This document shows positions 27,748-41,988 of a stretch of DNA of 64,000 bases, one piece after another (positions within the stretch are counted from its first letter, which is position 1; each line of letters begins with the position of its first letter). Source of the DNA: Adineta steineri (taxonomy: Eukaryota > Rotifera > Eurotatoria > Adinetida > Adinetidae); contig CAJNOI010000040.1 in NCBI GenBank assembly GCA_905250115.1, forward strand, positions 321,927-385,926. Reading direction: 5' to 3'. Position numbers and translations under genes: made by a program. Below the pieces are notes generated by a model. That model was not told the origin of the DNA and did not search any database. It worked only from the letters and a program-made list of their open reading frames with translations.

Positions 27748-29259
27748 TCATTCCATTTTCGAATGATCTCCATTCGTTACTTCTAATGATGATACTTCAT
27801 TTGATTTACCCGACGATTTTTTCTTATGAAGTAATTTTCTTTCTTCTTTTGATAAGTGTGTGTTATTATTATTATTATCGAAATTATCATGTAAAACTTC
27901 ATTTACTTTTGATTTGCTTTTTAAATCAATTGCATTATTTGCTTTTAATGCATCCGAACGCATTGAACGACGTATACGGGCTTTTGGTCCTAATTTTGGA
28001 TCAAAAATAAAATCAAATATAACTTTAATCCATGAATGATGACACGGTAAATTATCATAATAATCCGGTGCAATTTTTTTCAACTAAAAAAATACAATAA
28101 AATGAATAAATATTATTCTATTGAATATATATATAATCTTACTTTTGGTAATAAATAACCTGGAATATTTGGAAAATCATGATCTAAACAGAATCATAAA
28201 TTATATTCATGTAAAGAAATAAAGAGGAAAGCTCTTACGTTCATTATGATAACCAACATTATAAGTTATATAATTGAATGGACCATAATAAGAATAAGTT
28301 TCAAAACCGTCAACAAATATATAATGTTCTAAATGAAAGAAAATAAGAATAGTTAGAATTAAAATATATATTCTTTTTATCTAACCAGATAGAAAATGTC
28401 CTGAAATAGGATGAAGACCAAGGCCAAGTGCTGTTCCAAAAAATAGGTAAACAAACGATTTTCGTCCCAAGAAGTACATTATAGTAGCATCAAAAGCAAG
28501 TTCAATAACAAGATTAATCACTTCAAGTAATGTAACAGGTTTTGGTACACGTAACAATGGTCGAACGCTATAAAGCAATGGTTGAGCAGCAATATAAACA
28601 ACTTTGCCAATACGTGATTGAAATAACCATGCTTCAAAATAAGTTGGTAGATCTGGATCCAGCATATCATCACCTTGAAATCTAAATAAAACAAATTATT
28701 TTCCTATTAAAATAATTCTTTCAATTTACTTATGATGATCAATATGATATTTTTTAAATGTAACTGATGATGGAATACATAATGGAAGATTAGCTATATA
28801 ACCAAGAATTCGATTTGCTATCGGTCTATGATTTCCAAAGGCTAAATTATGACCGACTGAAATTTATAAAAGAAAAACAATAGATTATACATGATTTTGT
28901 TTTAATTTTTTATAGAATTTTTATTTCATACTTTCATGGAAACTGATTGAAAGTGAATGATTAAGTGTACCACTAATAATATAGGTAAGAAGCCATACAA
29001 ATTTCCATGGTAGATCTCGTACTAGAATAGCCATTGTGATTTGTATTAAAACAGTAACAACAACTTGAATAGCAATACGCCAATCATGGCCCATTAACTG
29101 TTTAATTTGTGGATATTTTTCTAATATAATAAGAAAAAAAATTAGATTTTCGTACTTAAAAATATATATTAACATACGTAGCATTTCTTTTCGACGTGTT
29201 GTATGTGGTTCATCGGTATATACCCACTGAAAATCGGAGCGTGTAAGTCTAGCACCCAT
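27748..29259 (-). CDS. DEGS1: Sphingolipid delta-4 desaturase (DEGS), copy 2
   Basis: Second dihydroceramide desaturase. The protein starts [20 protein letters not shown] and continues [20 protein letters not shown]. Histidine boxes are HEIGHN (formed across the intron at about 28858-28931), HIDHH and HNEHHDFP (across the intron at about 28182-28240), all intact. The first intron interrupts a codon at the same place and phase as in copy 1. It differs from copy 1 by a C-terminal extension of roughly 60 residues rich in N, K and S, ending [10 protein letters not shown]. That region replaces the copy 1 ending and hints at a different regulation or location. Start: the only ATG giving the MG- N-terminus shared with DEGS proteins. 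Confidence 0.94.
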
Positions 29260-32200
29260 GATAGATCTGAAATGTTAGAAATATTATTTCATTGAACTGT
29301 ATTTCGATGACTCATGTTAAGGTCATAGATTTTTATTTGTTTTAGACTTGCCTATCTTTCTCAATACACTATTAAATAAATGTTTTAGAGAGGAGAAAAA
29401 AAAGACGAAAATCACACTACCATGTGTCGTACAATGCATTTACTCCTACTGCATTATATATTCAACATATACGTGCTCAATGAACTGGAACGGGATGCGT
29501 TTTATACGTATACATGCATATATATATATATATATATACATATGAATATAAATGTCGTAGTTATAGAGGATAAACTCAACTGTTTTAATACGATATATAT
29601 ATATATACTTATTCAAATGTATTTGATAATGAATTTTTACATAAAAGAAAAAAAACGAGAATGTTGTTTGTTACTAAGCATGCTTGCTGTTATACAAAAC
29701 ATATGACAAAAAAAATTTATCGAATATGTATTATTGTTGTTGTTATTATTATTGTAGTCAAAGGTGTAATATTGATCAAACTTTTGTAAGAGGATAAACA
29801 AAAGAATAGAATAGAGAAGAAAAAAAAGTTCGAGAAGAAACTAGTAAATTATATCTTGGTTATGGGTTTTTTGCTCATCTAGAATAGTATGGTTTTGATT
29901 ATTTTTGTTATTATTCTGTTCTGCGTATGTTTTTTTCTCATAGAAAAAAATATATATGTAAACGACTATGATATGATTCTGACATGAGCTCTTTTCTGTT
30001 TTTCATTATAATACTGCTCAATAAATCATATTTTCGTCATTTATAACTTGACAGATAGTACTTTGAGTATTACCCATCGAACGTTATTTTTATATGTACC
30101 GACTTACAGTCCAATCCTTTTTCTTAATCTATTCTTGTATAAAGTTAAAAAACATCATCACTTACAAAATATAAATATTTTCGTTAAAAAAGTAAAACGG
30201 TAGTATGTGTTTCTTGTGATTCACTAAAGAGTTATATTTCAGTCTGTACGATTAATTTATAGCATACAACGCCGTAGAATATATAAGAAAGCAGAAGCAA
30301 ACGTTCGAAAGGTATAAGTACGCACAAAGTATGATTCAGGAAAAAAACATGGTTTTGGCTTGTGACCATCGTCAGTTCGCTTTTTTCATAATTATCAATA
30401 CTGTTCTTTTTTTTCTCGTTCTCTTCTCTTTTGCTATTCTCGTTCTATAGCTTCCTTCTACCTGATATAATCAACAAACTACAGAGAGAGTGACAATGTT
30501 TCATGTCATGTAATGACACTAGCTCAAAAATTTTTTTTTCCTTTGTTCCCTCCTTTTTCTTGCTTCACACCATCAGCGCAAATCAACATCTGCCGGGTTC
30601 GCTACGAGCATATATACTCAGATATAAGTTGCCATGACAAAGCTTGAGTGTCTCGCCATTAATTTTGTCATACGTCAAACATACTCGACGACAATTAGAA
30701 GGCATCGTTCATTTTGAACAGTATCTTATTTTCTAGAGTACGAAAGAAAAGGAAAGGCATAGGATAAAAAAAAAGAGAAAAAACAATATCAAGGACGGTT
30801 TTTATGTTTTTATTTCTGCAGTTATACTTTGAGCTGTTTTTATTATAATTTCAAGGTAATCAAACGGTTGATTATACCATAACAGATGTTTGGTATTTGT
30901 TGACTAAAATCTAACGTGCCAGTTATGAAAATCAATAAAATATGAGTCAGACATTTATTTGCGTGAATATTAGTCATCAAAAGTATGACTTTGAGAGAGT
31001 AATACTTCTAATAGTACGTTCACAATCTTTTCCAATTAAATAGAATTGTATGAAACAAATTTAATATTATATATATTTATAGGTATACTGTACGATACTG
31101 GAAAAAGTGTAAATTAGACGATGTGTTTCTTCAGATCAAAATAACAGCTAAAGGGAAAACAAAAAAAGCGTATATATTCCCTTGTTAGTTGAAAGAAACG
31201 TTAAAATATTCTTTTCTGCTATATTTATTAGAGGATTTGTTTTCTTCGTCATTCTTAATCCCTCTAGCGAAGTCATGCGTTGATAAACTCAATATTTTCT
31301 GTCACGAATGGATTGTTGAAAACATGAACGGCTCATTTAAAAAAACGATGAAAAAATATAGTTTCTATTTACATTTCACCATTCCTATCATACTAATGCT
31401 GTATGACTTCTTGCACTTCTATATGTGAACTTAGAATATACCCGCAAAATAAAAGGTGAGAGGCGTAACGTTACGTCGTCATACAAATAATATCAATATT
31501 TTTATGTTTTAAATGACACAGACATATGAATAATAATTTCGAAATAAAACTGACACAAGTATTTAGTGGAAGTTTGTTTTTATCTGATCCTTGACTTCGG
31601 CCATAGAAGGAAGTAACTCATAAAGACCAAACATCATTTATAGTACAAAACTATGTTCTTTGCCTTTTTACTATTTAGTTTCAGTAAATACTAATTATTG
31701 TTCGTTCTAATTTATCAAAATATTTTTTTCTTTACAAAGAATGATATCATAGTATATGATATCATTCTTTTCTTCATATGTATAGTAGCCGGTTCACACA
31801 TGTATACTTGCATGTGATATATAAGAAAATAAAGGATGAAGAGCTAAACGGGGTTAAAAGTACACCATAATATGTTAAAAGTGCGTACATATATATAAGA
31901 AGTGCATATATATGTTTAAAGTGCAAAGCCTGGAATAAAAAAAAATGCGTAAATGTGTTCACCATTCAAAATACATTTTCAACAAGAAAGGCTCTGTTGA
32001 AATTGACTGTTCATAATAAGAGGGTATCTAATACACGAAAAAAACTTGACAAATGCATCCGCACAAACTGAAAACAATTTAAATTTTGAGAAAAAATAAT
32101 GAATAATGGTTCTATAATCAAATCGATGCTCTTTAATCATCTTTTAAGATTGAAAAATTAGTTTAATCAGTATTTATTCTCTAGAATAGCTATATTATGA

Positions 32201-32863
32201 AGTAGACCTTTGTTGTACTCTTCTGAATAGTTTTCTAACATTAAAGTATTCCAGAATCCATAAAATAACCTTTCAAAACTATCGTATTAGTCGAACGTTT
32301 TCACAAGTGAAATAAGGTATAAAATGTTTGCGAAGTATGATTTTAGTAAGAATCTTTTTGGAAAGAAAAGGCATAAATGTCTCTCTTGATTTATCATGAA
32401 AAGCAAATGTTATTATTTAATAATAATATTTATTTTAAAAGAGAAGATTATAATGCTGACGGTTTTATTTGTTCTTAATGAAAAGTGACCATGTACATAA
32501 TATTTGTTCATGTTATGTATCTGGATAGTTACTAAGATTATTCTAGAAGATATTCTCCTTCGCTTTGTCTTGCATTCTATTCTTTTTGATAGATAGCGTC
32601 GTAATATAAATTATTGTATAAACAACTGATGCACTATTTAAATTCAAGTACTCTTGACCTCTAAACATCGATAACTATTATTTCGTTTGTCCTTCTATTT
32701 TCGACTGACTATACACATGTGTCTAGTCATTTATATATATATCAAATAACTAGTTTTGCACTATAACTGTATTCATTAATCTATATATATATCACATTTT
32801 ACTTAATTTTAGTTTAGATTATAATCTAGATAAAATATTCTTCATTAGGTTTATAAAAGATCT
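29260..32863. other. 3.6 kb intergenic region
   Basis: No gene is recognised. An (AT)n microsatellite lies at about 29517-29537, and a perfect 15 bp hairpin at 31736-31770. Open frames here start at non-ATG codons or are low complexity. Confidence 0.4.
31736..31770. repeat. Perfect 15 bp inverted repeat with 5 nt loop
   Basis: AAAGAATGATATCAT and ATGATATCATTCTTT are exact reverse complements separated by AGTAT. A perfect stem of this length with so short a loop is unlikely in random AT-rich DNA at any one place. It is not attached to a gene. Confidence 0.75.
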
Positions 32864-33652
32864 ATGACTGAATATAGAAATATCAGCAATATTTTATGTA
32901 CGGATATTTTACTTGAACTATTTCAATACTTTTATGTTGATGAATTGTTTAATGCATTTAATGATACAATACATTATTTTCCATTATTACTTAAAAATGG
33001 AAATGTACAATTACATGTACGACATGTCGATTCTCATTTCCGGAAACACATTATGCCAAATATTGAAAGAAATAATGTTATATCAGTACGCATCCAAAAC
33101 ATGTATCAAATGGCTCCTGTGAATCTCGGTGAATTTAATCAAGTACATTTTCTTGTGTTACATAATGTAACTGAGCTTAATTGGCCTGATAATTTTCCGA
33201 AAGATTTAAAATATTTAACAATTTATGTTCGAAGTAAAGATCGACACAAAATATTTAAAAAAGCCTTAATCTTAGATAATATTAAACGTCTGGAATTTAA
33301 TTCAACATTTTTACATTTTCATGATTGTAATGAAACCTTAGTTAAACCATCAACAATTAAGCATCTAGTCTTTAATAGTCAACGTTGCTTTATTAATTAT
33401 GAATTTTTATTAAATAATATGCCAGATTTACAGTCATTGAAATCAAGCAACACTTATTATCCACATAGAACCAAAACAAATTTAGGAATATTTAACCGTC
33501 TGTATACAATTGATTTAGATTGTAAACATATCGATATTGATGTAATGATCTTGTTTATAATCGATGTATCTAGATATTCATTACGTCAATGTCGTCTTAT
33601 CAATGTTAACAATAGTTTATCATCATACATCGCAGACGTCCTGATTTCCTGA
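32864..33652 (+). pseudogene. F-box/LRR-like gene, 5' part of a split gene
   Basis: An uninterrupted 262-codon frame starts MTEYRNISNILCTDILLELF, whose first 40 residues resemble an F-box (LCTDILLELFQYFYVDELFN). It continues into irregular leucine-rich segments (VHFLVLHNVTELNWPDNFP, LKYLTIYV, IKRLEFNSTF, IKHLVFNSQ). F-box proteins usually select substrates for SCF ubiquitin ligases. The frame stops at TGA 33650-33652, right where TCCTGATT words begin. A plausible remaining C-terminus lies at 36418-36630, in frame B of that segment, with no obvious splice sites able to join them. I therefore read the gene as split by an insertion. A long intron with odd borders is the alternative. Confidence 0.5.
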
Positions 33653-36405
33653 TTTTTACAGAATATCCTGATTTTCATTGTAGAGTCTGAGTGATCTTAA
33701 TTTCTAGTCATTTTCTTAACAAATTAATCTGTGAAAAGGTATTTTTGATATTTAGGAGAAGAAATAATCTAGTTCGTTTTATTAAATATCATTGGTTTGA
33801 CTCGGTCAGTATTATATAATAGAACTTGTACAAAAAAGCGTGATTTACTAATTATATTGATCTTATTATCAAAAGAAAGTTTCTTTTCTGTTTTGATCTA
33901 AATACCGTGAATAATGCTAATATATTTACTGCTGGCACGTTCTTATGTGCTCTTAATTATCATACTATTTAATTCTAAATCAATTATGCTCGATGATGCT
34001 TCCGAGGGTAAGACGATAATATAAAGAATGCTTTTTTGCCTGTGATCAATTATCAGCTTCACATTAATTAAAAGTAAGATGTATTCATCAAAGATTTGTA
34101 ATTCCAAACTAATTAAAAGATCAAAAATGCTAATCTTGATTCTTTGTATTCTAATTAAAACACGAAATATCGAAAATAAACAGATATGAATGTCGAAACT
34201 GAAAATGCTAGTAGGTGACAGCTTGTCGATGCAGAAAATTTCTCTTAGTGCCACTGCTACGGTCGTATAGTCATTGCAATCTATATTTTTGATATTTTTG
34301 CTATGGCTGGAATAAGATACTAATACAATTCATCTACTTATTCGGAAGATAGATAAATTATAAATGTCAATAGAACTTTCACTCTTTCCACAGCACCTTT
34401 AGCTCCTAGTTATTTATTCGTTATTTTTATTCTTCGGCTAGAGTCATGTACCGACGCTCAAGATAGTAAACATGTTTTTTAAATAGAACAATAGCAATGC
34501 ACTGAAACTATGAATACATGTAATATCGTGTCTTGATTATTTATTAATCAAGAATCAGATCTCCTTATTTATCAAATGTTTAGAATACGATATGGGTCTA
34601 TATATTGCGAGTATTCACATAGTTCACTTCATGTTTAGATCAGATCTTTCACCAAAATTCAATACTAAAAAGGTCAGTTGGTAGGCATTCAGGAATTGTA
34701 AAACAAAAGTTAAAGTGAGGCTTTTATTGAACACTGATTTCAATAATGAATAGTTATAAGTGAAGATGCGTGCAATTATCTCTAAAATTTGCAAAATACG
34801 CACAATTTTAATTGAATTAATTGGATCTATAGACGAGTATGATTCTAATTAGCCGAACATAAGTAGAATGCTATAGTCAGGTATGACTGATTATATAAAA
34901 TGACTGTCTGCACATTAGAGGAATATGAAGCATATATTTATTAATTTAAGTGCATTATCTCTCGAAGAGGATGATATTATATTTGAACAGTTAATCTCGT
35001 TATTCAATCATATAATTTTCTAATATATTTCTTGAGATAACAGAGATATATACAAACGATACTTATTAACAGATATATTTAACTCGCATATTATTTTGTA
35101 GTTAATGATATAAACTGAAATTTAAGAGTTATTTATGTATTAAAAACTGCTCCACGTTATATTTGATTATCTTATTAATCTATGCCAACTCTTTTTTATT
35201 GAATATTTGATAATAAAATTCATAATTTACAATTTATTCTTTCATCACTGTGAATATTACGGACAAAACTAAAACTAGCGAACACCAGATACAACTTGCC
35301 ATAATAAAAACAGGATCATTTACAAATGCGAAGGAAATTCTGAATAGATCAAACTTAGTAAAATAACAATAGCCTTCATGAATTATTATGTCTCTCAAAT
35401 TCTAACAATTCATCGCTTTTCTACACTAAAATGGTACTTCGTATTTAATATATTTGTTTATTCAAATGATATTCGATTGGATCATACTGTCAAATGATAA
35501 TTACAGATGAATGGAAAATATCATATATTATGTATTCTAATATAAAACTTCTAAGGATAGTTGAAGTTCAAAAGAACTGTATAAAAAATACGAACGTGAT
35601 ACTTTAAAGTGATTTGATGATGAATATGCCAATAAAAGATATTTGGAAACAAGAATTGCTTTTGTTAGCTAAGAACATCAGCCGAATATCACTGGTAACT
35701 GTGAATTATAATCAAAGGTTTGAATACATAAAATGATCGACGGTAGTAACCGTTACAAAATATAAATTTTTCTCATTTTTCTCAGTGACCAATGGGATTT
35801 TTCGATAGTTTTCTCAGAAATTCTGAAGTGTGAAAATTAAAAAGGACATACTCATAGAAAAAAGTCATATAGCACAGTAGACAAAGAGATAATTAGGTAG
35901 TAATATGTGATTGCCCAAAATAGGTGAAAACTGCGAGAACATTTTTCTATTCAAACAGTAGTAGCTCAATTAGTCTACTTTCGTCACCCAGAATAATTAA
36001 TAGAATTGATTATATGACCAATTAGTTAATTAATGAAACGTTATTTGCTTTTAAGCTGCTTAATTATTTGTACTTAGAGAGGAATCAATCAAAGCTAATA
36101 TCTTTGAATATAATTAGCTTCACTTCGTAGTCATAAACATACTAGTTCTCCCGCATAATTAGATTCATTAAAACATGACCTTAATTTTTTCGAGGCGAAT
36201 CCTTAATTTCAAGCAAAATTGAAATTTTAACAGAATACATGCCATTTTTCGTGCGTGTTGAGCTTTTCCCTACTGTTATGAGCTTTGATAAAGCATTTGA
36301 AAACCTTCTTAACTCTTCTGAAGCTATTTTTTTTGAATCCTGATTTTTTTAATAAAATCCTGATTAAATTCCTGATTTTAAATCTTTTTTAGTGCGAAGC
36401 TTGAT
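33653..36405. other. About 2.75 kb non-coding block separating two parts of an F-box-like gene
   Basis: The block starts and ends with direct clusters of TCCTGATTTT words (three copies at 33641-33680 and three at 36339-36385). It contains no credible gene; the 103-codon minus frame at 33943-34254 is AT-rich with no recognisable family. It may be an inserted non-autonomous element or a rearranged segment. Terminal inverted repeats and a target duplication were not found. Confidence 0.45.
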
Positions 36406-36630
36406 CACAATCGGCCCTTGATAGTCGAATATGGCATCATTGGCTCGAACATTCCTCTCCACAAATAAATAGACTTGAAGTTTTATTACTTATCGGATTT
36501 TTCGATAAAACTCAAATGAATTGTGCAAAACAAGTGTTTAATCAAGATCCATACTTTCAAAAAATTAATTTTAAATTAGAACTTATGAATGATTATCAAG
36601 CAATACTCTTCGGTGATTTTAACCGATAAT
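36406..36630 (+). pseudogene. F-box/LRR-like gene, 3' part
   Basis: After a TGA, the frame reads SQSALDSRIWHHWLEHSSPQ, then INRLEVLLLIGFFDK, and ends at YQAILFGDFNR with TAA (36628-36630). The leucine-rich pattern continues the style of the 5' part upstream. No acceptor site in the right phase precedes the conserved words, which supports disruption rather than splicing. Confidence 0.5.
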
Positions 36631-38161
36631 CATTGTACCCAATCTTTTAATCAGTTACAGTTATTTTCTAACACATCCATGAAATAAACTCAAAAAATAA
36701 ACAATAAATAACAACATTTTTATTTCTGTTTACAAGGTACATATCTTCAATGTTTTCTCTAATTTTCCTAGTTCTTTATGTTTTGTCATGTAAACCTTCA
36801 TTGTTCTACACGCATTTTAATTAGTGATAGAGAAGATAATAAAGATGAAACTTCTCATATTTTCTTTTAATCTTATCAAATCAAATCAAAAGAATAGCAA
36901 TTAACAGGTCACTAAGAATATGCTAATTAGGTCTTAATTGGCTATTTATCTTCCATTATTTGATGATTTATATATGACTAAGTGAATAATACATGAAAGA
37001 AACGTTTTTATTATATTTAAATAAGATCAAACTAAAATACAATCACCGGAACAGAGAGAGAACGGTCGATATTATACTTCTGTCCAAAAGACTATCATTA
37101 TTAATGGGTGTGGGTGTGGGTGTGCTTCAGATTGTTGTTTTTAACTTATAACGACACCCACCCACCACACCCACATCCACACCCTCAAGATCTCTAGCTC
37201 TTTTTGTTAAAGAAATTGTCAGTATTTTTCCTTACTGCCTTTTTTAAAAATTCTCGTAGTAATATCATATGACTACCGATAATGCATAGTTGTAATCGCT
37301 ACGTTTATAAAAATTAGATTGTCTTTCATGACCAATTAATTTAAACCTATCAAATAATTAATAAGACTTCAATCATTTATTTACATTCATTTTGATTTCA
37401 TTTTTTTGTCTTGAAACAATTAGCGTGTACTTGCAAAACTACTGATCATTTCTTGTTATGAAGTTATATGATTGTGTGTTTGTATTGAACAACTGACTTT
37501 ATCAATGGAATTTAAAACTATGAATGTTGGTTCACAGTCGAACCAGTCGGTATTACTACAAATCTTTAGAACAATATAGATTGGTAAAATGCACAACGAA
37601 TATGATGTTTTTTTATCACATCGAAGATTTCCTATCGAAATATCATTCTTTCTCGATAGACGAACGTCTTTAGAGAATAAAAACTATCGAAGAATAATCT
37701 ATTGGAACAGATGAATTGTCTAGGATTTATATTTAATTGGACAGCTAATCCATAGTACATTGTAACCTCTGATAGAATGTTAGGATATGCTAGTCTAAGA
37801 TTAGATCGCATTTAACTGCTATTTTTAAGAGCAAAAACACTGACAAAAACATCTCGTCTGTGAATTATTCAAACTTGTAATAGTATATAAAAATTTGTTA
37901 CTCTTTCGCAAATTAATTTCAATTCTGTGTGCGTCGAAAAAATCATTACTGAAGTACAGTTTAAATTATCGAATTTTTTTACAAGATATCATATAGCTGA
38001 GAGTATAGGCGTATTGTAACTGATATCTCTATTCAAATGAATATTATTTACTTTATTGATATTATTAATAATTATTTTATTTTATTCGTGAAAAAAAACA
38101 GATCATTGCCTAAATTGTGTGTAACAAAATGAATTAACATTAAAAAGAAACATGCATAATT
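36631..38161. other. Intergenic region with telomere-like hairpin
   Basis: No gene is seen. The notable content is the GTGTGG inverted pair at 37105-37184; the remainder is ordinary AT-rich sequence. Confidence 0.4.
37105..37184. repeat. Inverted telomere-like GTGTGG arrays
   Basis: A G-rich array of just over three TGGGTG units (37105-37124) is followed after 29 nt by a C-rich array (37154-37184) of CACACCC/CACCCAC type. Bases 37106-37124 pair with 37166-37184 at 18 of 19 positions. The unit is a permutation of TGTGGG, which as I recall is the telomeric repeat of Adineta bdelloid rotifers. Such a pair could mark an internal telomere scar or serve as a hairpin/G-quadruplex site. Confidence 0.7.
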
Positions 38162-40354
<2,193 letters not shown>

Positions 40355-40616
40355 TCAAATAATGAATCACCATAACAACGGATCGATTGTTCATTGGTAT
40401 ATATATTCAAATAAAATAGACTGAAAAGTGTAAGAAAAAAAAGAAAGTTGAAGAATTAATTTTTAAAAGATGTCGCATTATATTAGCAACAATTCTTTAT
40501 TCTTTGCATTATTCATCAAATTTATAAAGGATATTCATCATACATATTTAGATAGAATAATAAAATACATGTATATTTTTTGCACGATTCAATGTTAATT
40601 TTCTTTTTCATTTCCA

Positions 40617-41988
40617 TTAAACAAGACAATCTTTACCAGCAGCACATGCACATTCTTTGAGATTGAGACGATTACGTCTTTGCCAGCCAAGTTCTTGAAT
40701 TAAATGAACCATCCATGTAGCACAAAAGTCAGCTACTTGTTTACGATGACTTGATACAAGACTAGGTGATGCACCTGGAACAGTTAAACCTGTTAATATA
40801 TAACTAACATAATTTGGGCAAAATTTTTCTCGACATCCTTGTATATCTTCATCATTTTTTACTACATCACAACTTTCTTGGCATGTGTCAAAGTAAATTT
40901 CTTGAAGATCACCATTTACTGGTCCTGCCGAATTACCAATGACTGAAATAGAAGGAAATTGAATATAGCATATAATAATCAGCAATTTAGTAAAGAAGAT
41001 ATATGATTTCATATGACTTCATGCTAAGACCTAATTAGATGTAATTAATAAACTGAATAAGTATAGGTTAAACTATATGTCATATGAAATAGCTTCAAAA
41101 TATTATATTTTTCTGAGTACAAAACTTCTTTTAGTTCTTATGTTCTAGACAATAAAGTAAAACAAAATAATTTGACCTAATTTACTCATGTATGAATATG
41201 ATAAAACATATCTTTTTCCAATAGATATAGAACTTCAATTTTTTATTAATAAAAATATCTATTAATATTCTATTTTTGTATATTTATTAAATATGTATAA
41301 TATGTCATCTATGAAACAAATCATGTGTTACGGCTATTGTCTGAATTTGATCTTATCTCGTATTTTCTTTGTCAGAAAACTTATAGATGACGTCTTAGGG
41401 AGTTGACTGATTTATAAATATTATTTATTGCTGTGCTAATTTTTTTAAATAGTACTAGTTTGATCTAGTATTAATCAACAATAAATCTCATTGAATAATA
41501 TGTGCATAATTTACACAAACATATATATATATATTCAAGCTTTACAATTAGTTCAATGAAAAACATACAAAGAATTTCTGTCGAAGCGAAAGAAGCGGAA
41601 AGATATCAGTCGGATGTCTTCCATAAAATGCATTTGACTTCAACAAAAAAAAAAGAAGGCATAGAATAAATGATGAATGGAAATCATTGTTTCTTTTCTC
41701 GCTTGTCAAGATCTAAGATAATAATGTTATTCTCATGATAATTTTAGTTTTGATTGTTGTCTAGAAGATGATTAACAATTACTCATATGATGCTATTAAG
41801 AACAAGATTTACGAAGTATTTGAAAAAAATTCTATTAGAAAGCATTGCATTAATATCAACGGAAGTCATATGTTTTAATGTTTAAGAAGGACATTTGACA
41901 ATCAAAAAAATTAAAATATACAAAAGTAGAAATTCATATCCGATGACTTACCTAACAAACCTAGTAAAATAACACTGATTTGAATCAT
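40617..41988 (-). CDS. Small secreted cysteine-rich protein (120 aa, two exons)
   Basis: Exon 1 (41952-41988) encodes MIQISVILLGLL, the hydrophobic core of a signal peptide, and ends in a strong GTAAGT donor. Exon 2 (40617-40942) follows a good CAG acceptor and continues VIGNSAGPVNGDLQEIYFD. The mature part has about eight cysteines in the order C..C..C..C in the first half (TCQESC, GCREKFC) and C, then C.C, then C at the end (DFCATW, ECACAAGKDC). The total reads in frame to TAG/TAA at 40617. I do not recognise the family. An in-frame ATG at 42027 (MSAVFVSNKIS) would lengthen exon 1. Reading upstream through the acceptor gives a rival start, MKSYIFFTKLL at 41012, which would also make a signal peptide. 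Confidence 0.6.

Noticed and set aside
31189-31428. 79-codon hydrophobic plus-strand frame
   Set aside because: It has no ATG at its start and its composition is that of AT-rich random sequence.
33943-34254. 103-codon minus-strand frame inside the split F-box-like gene
   Set aside because: I/L-rich translation of AT-rich DNA with no transposase or other motif.
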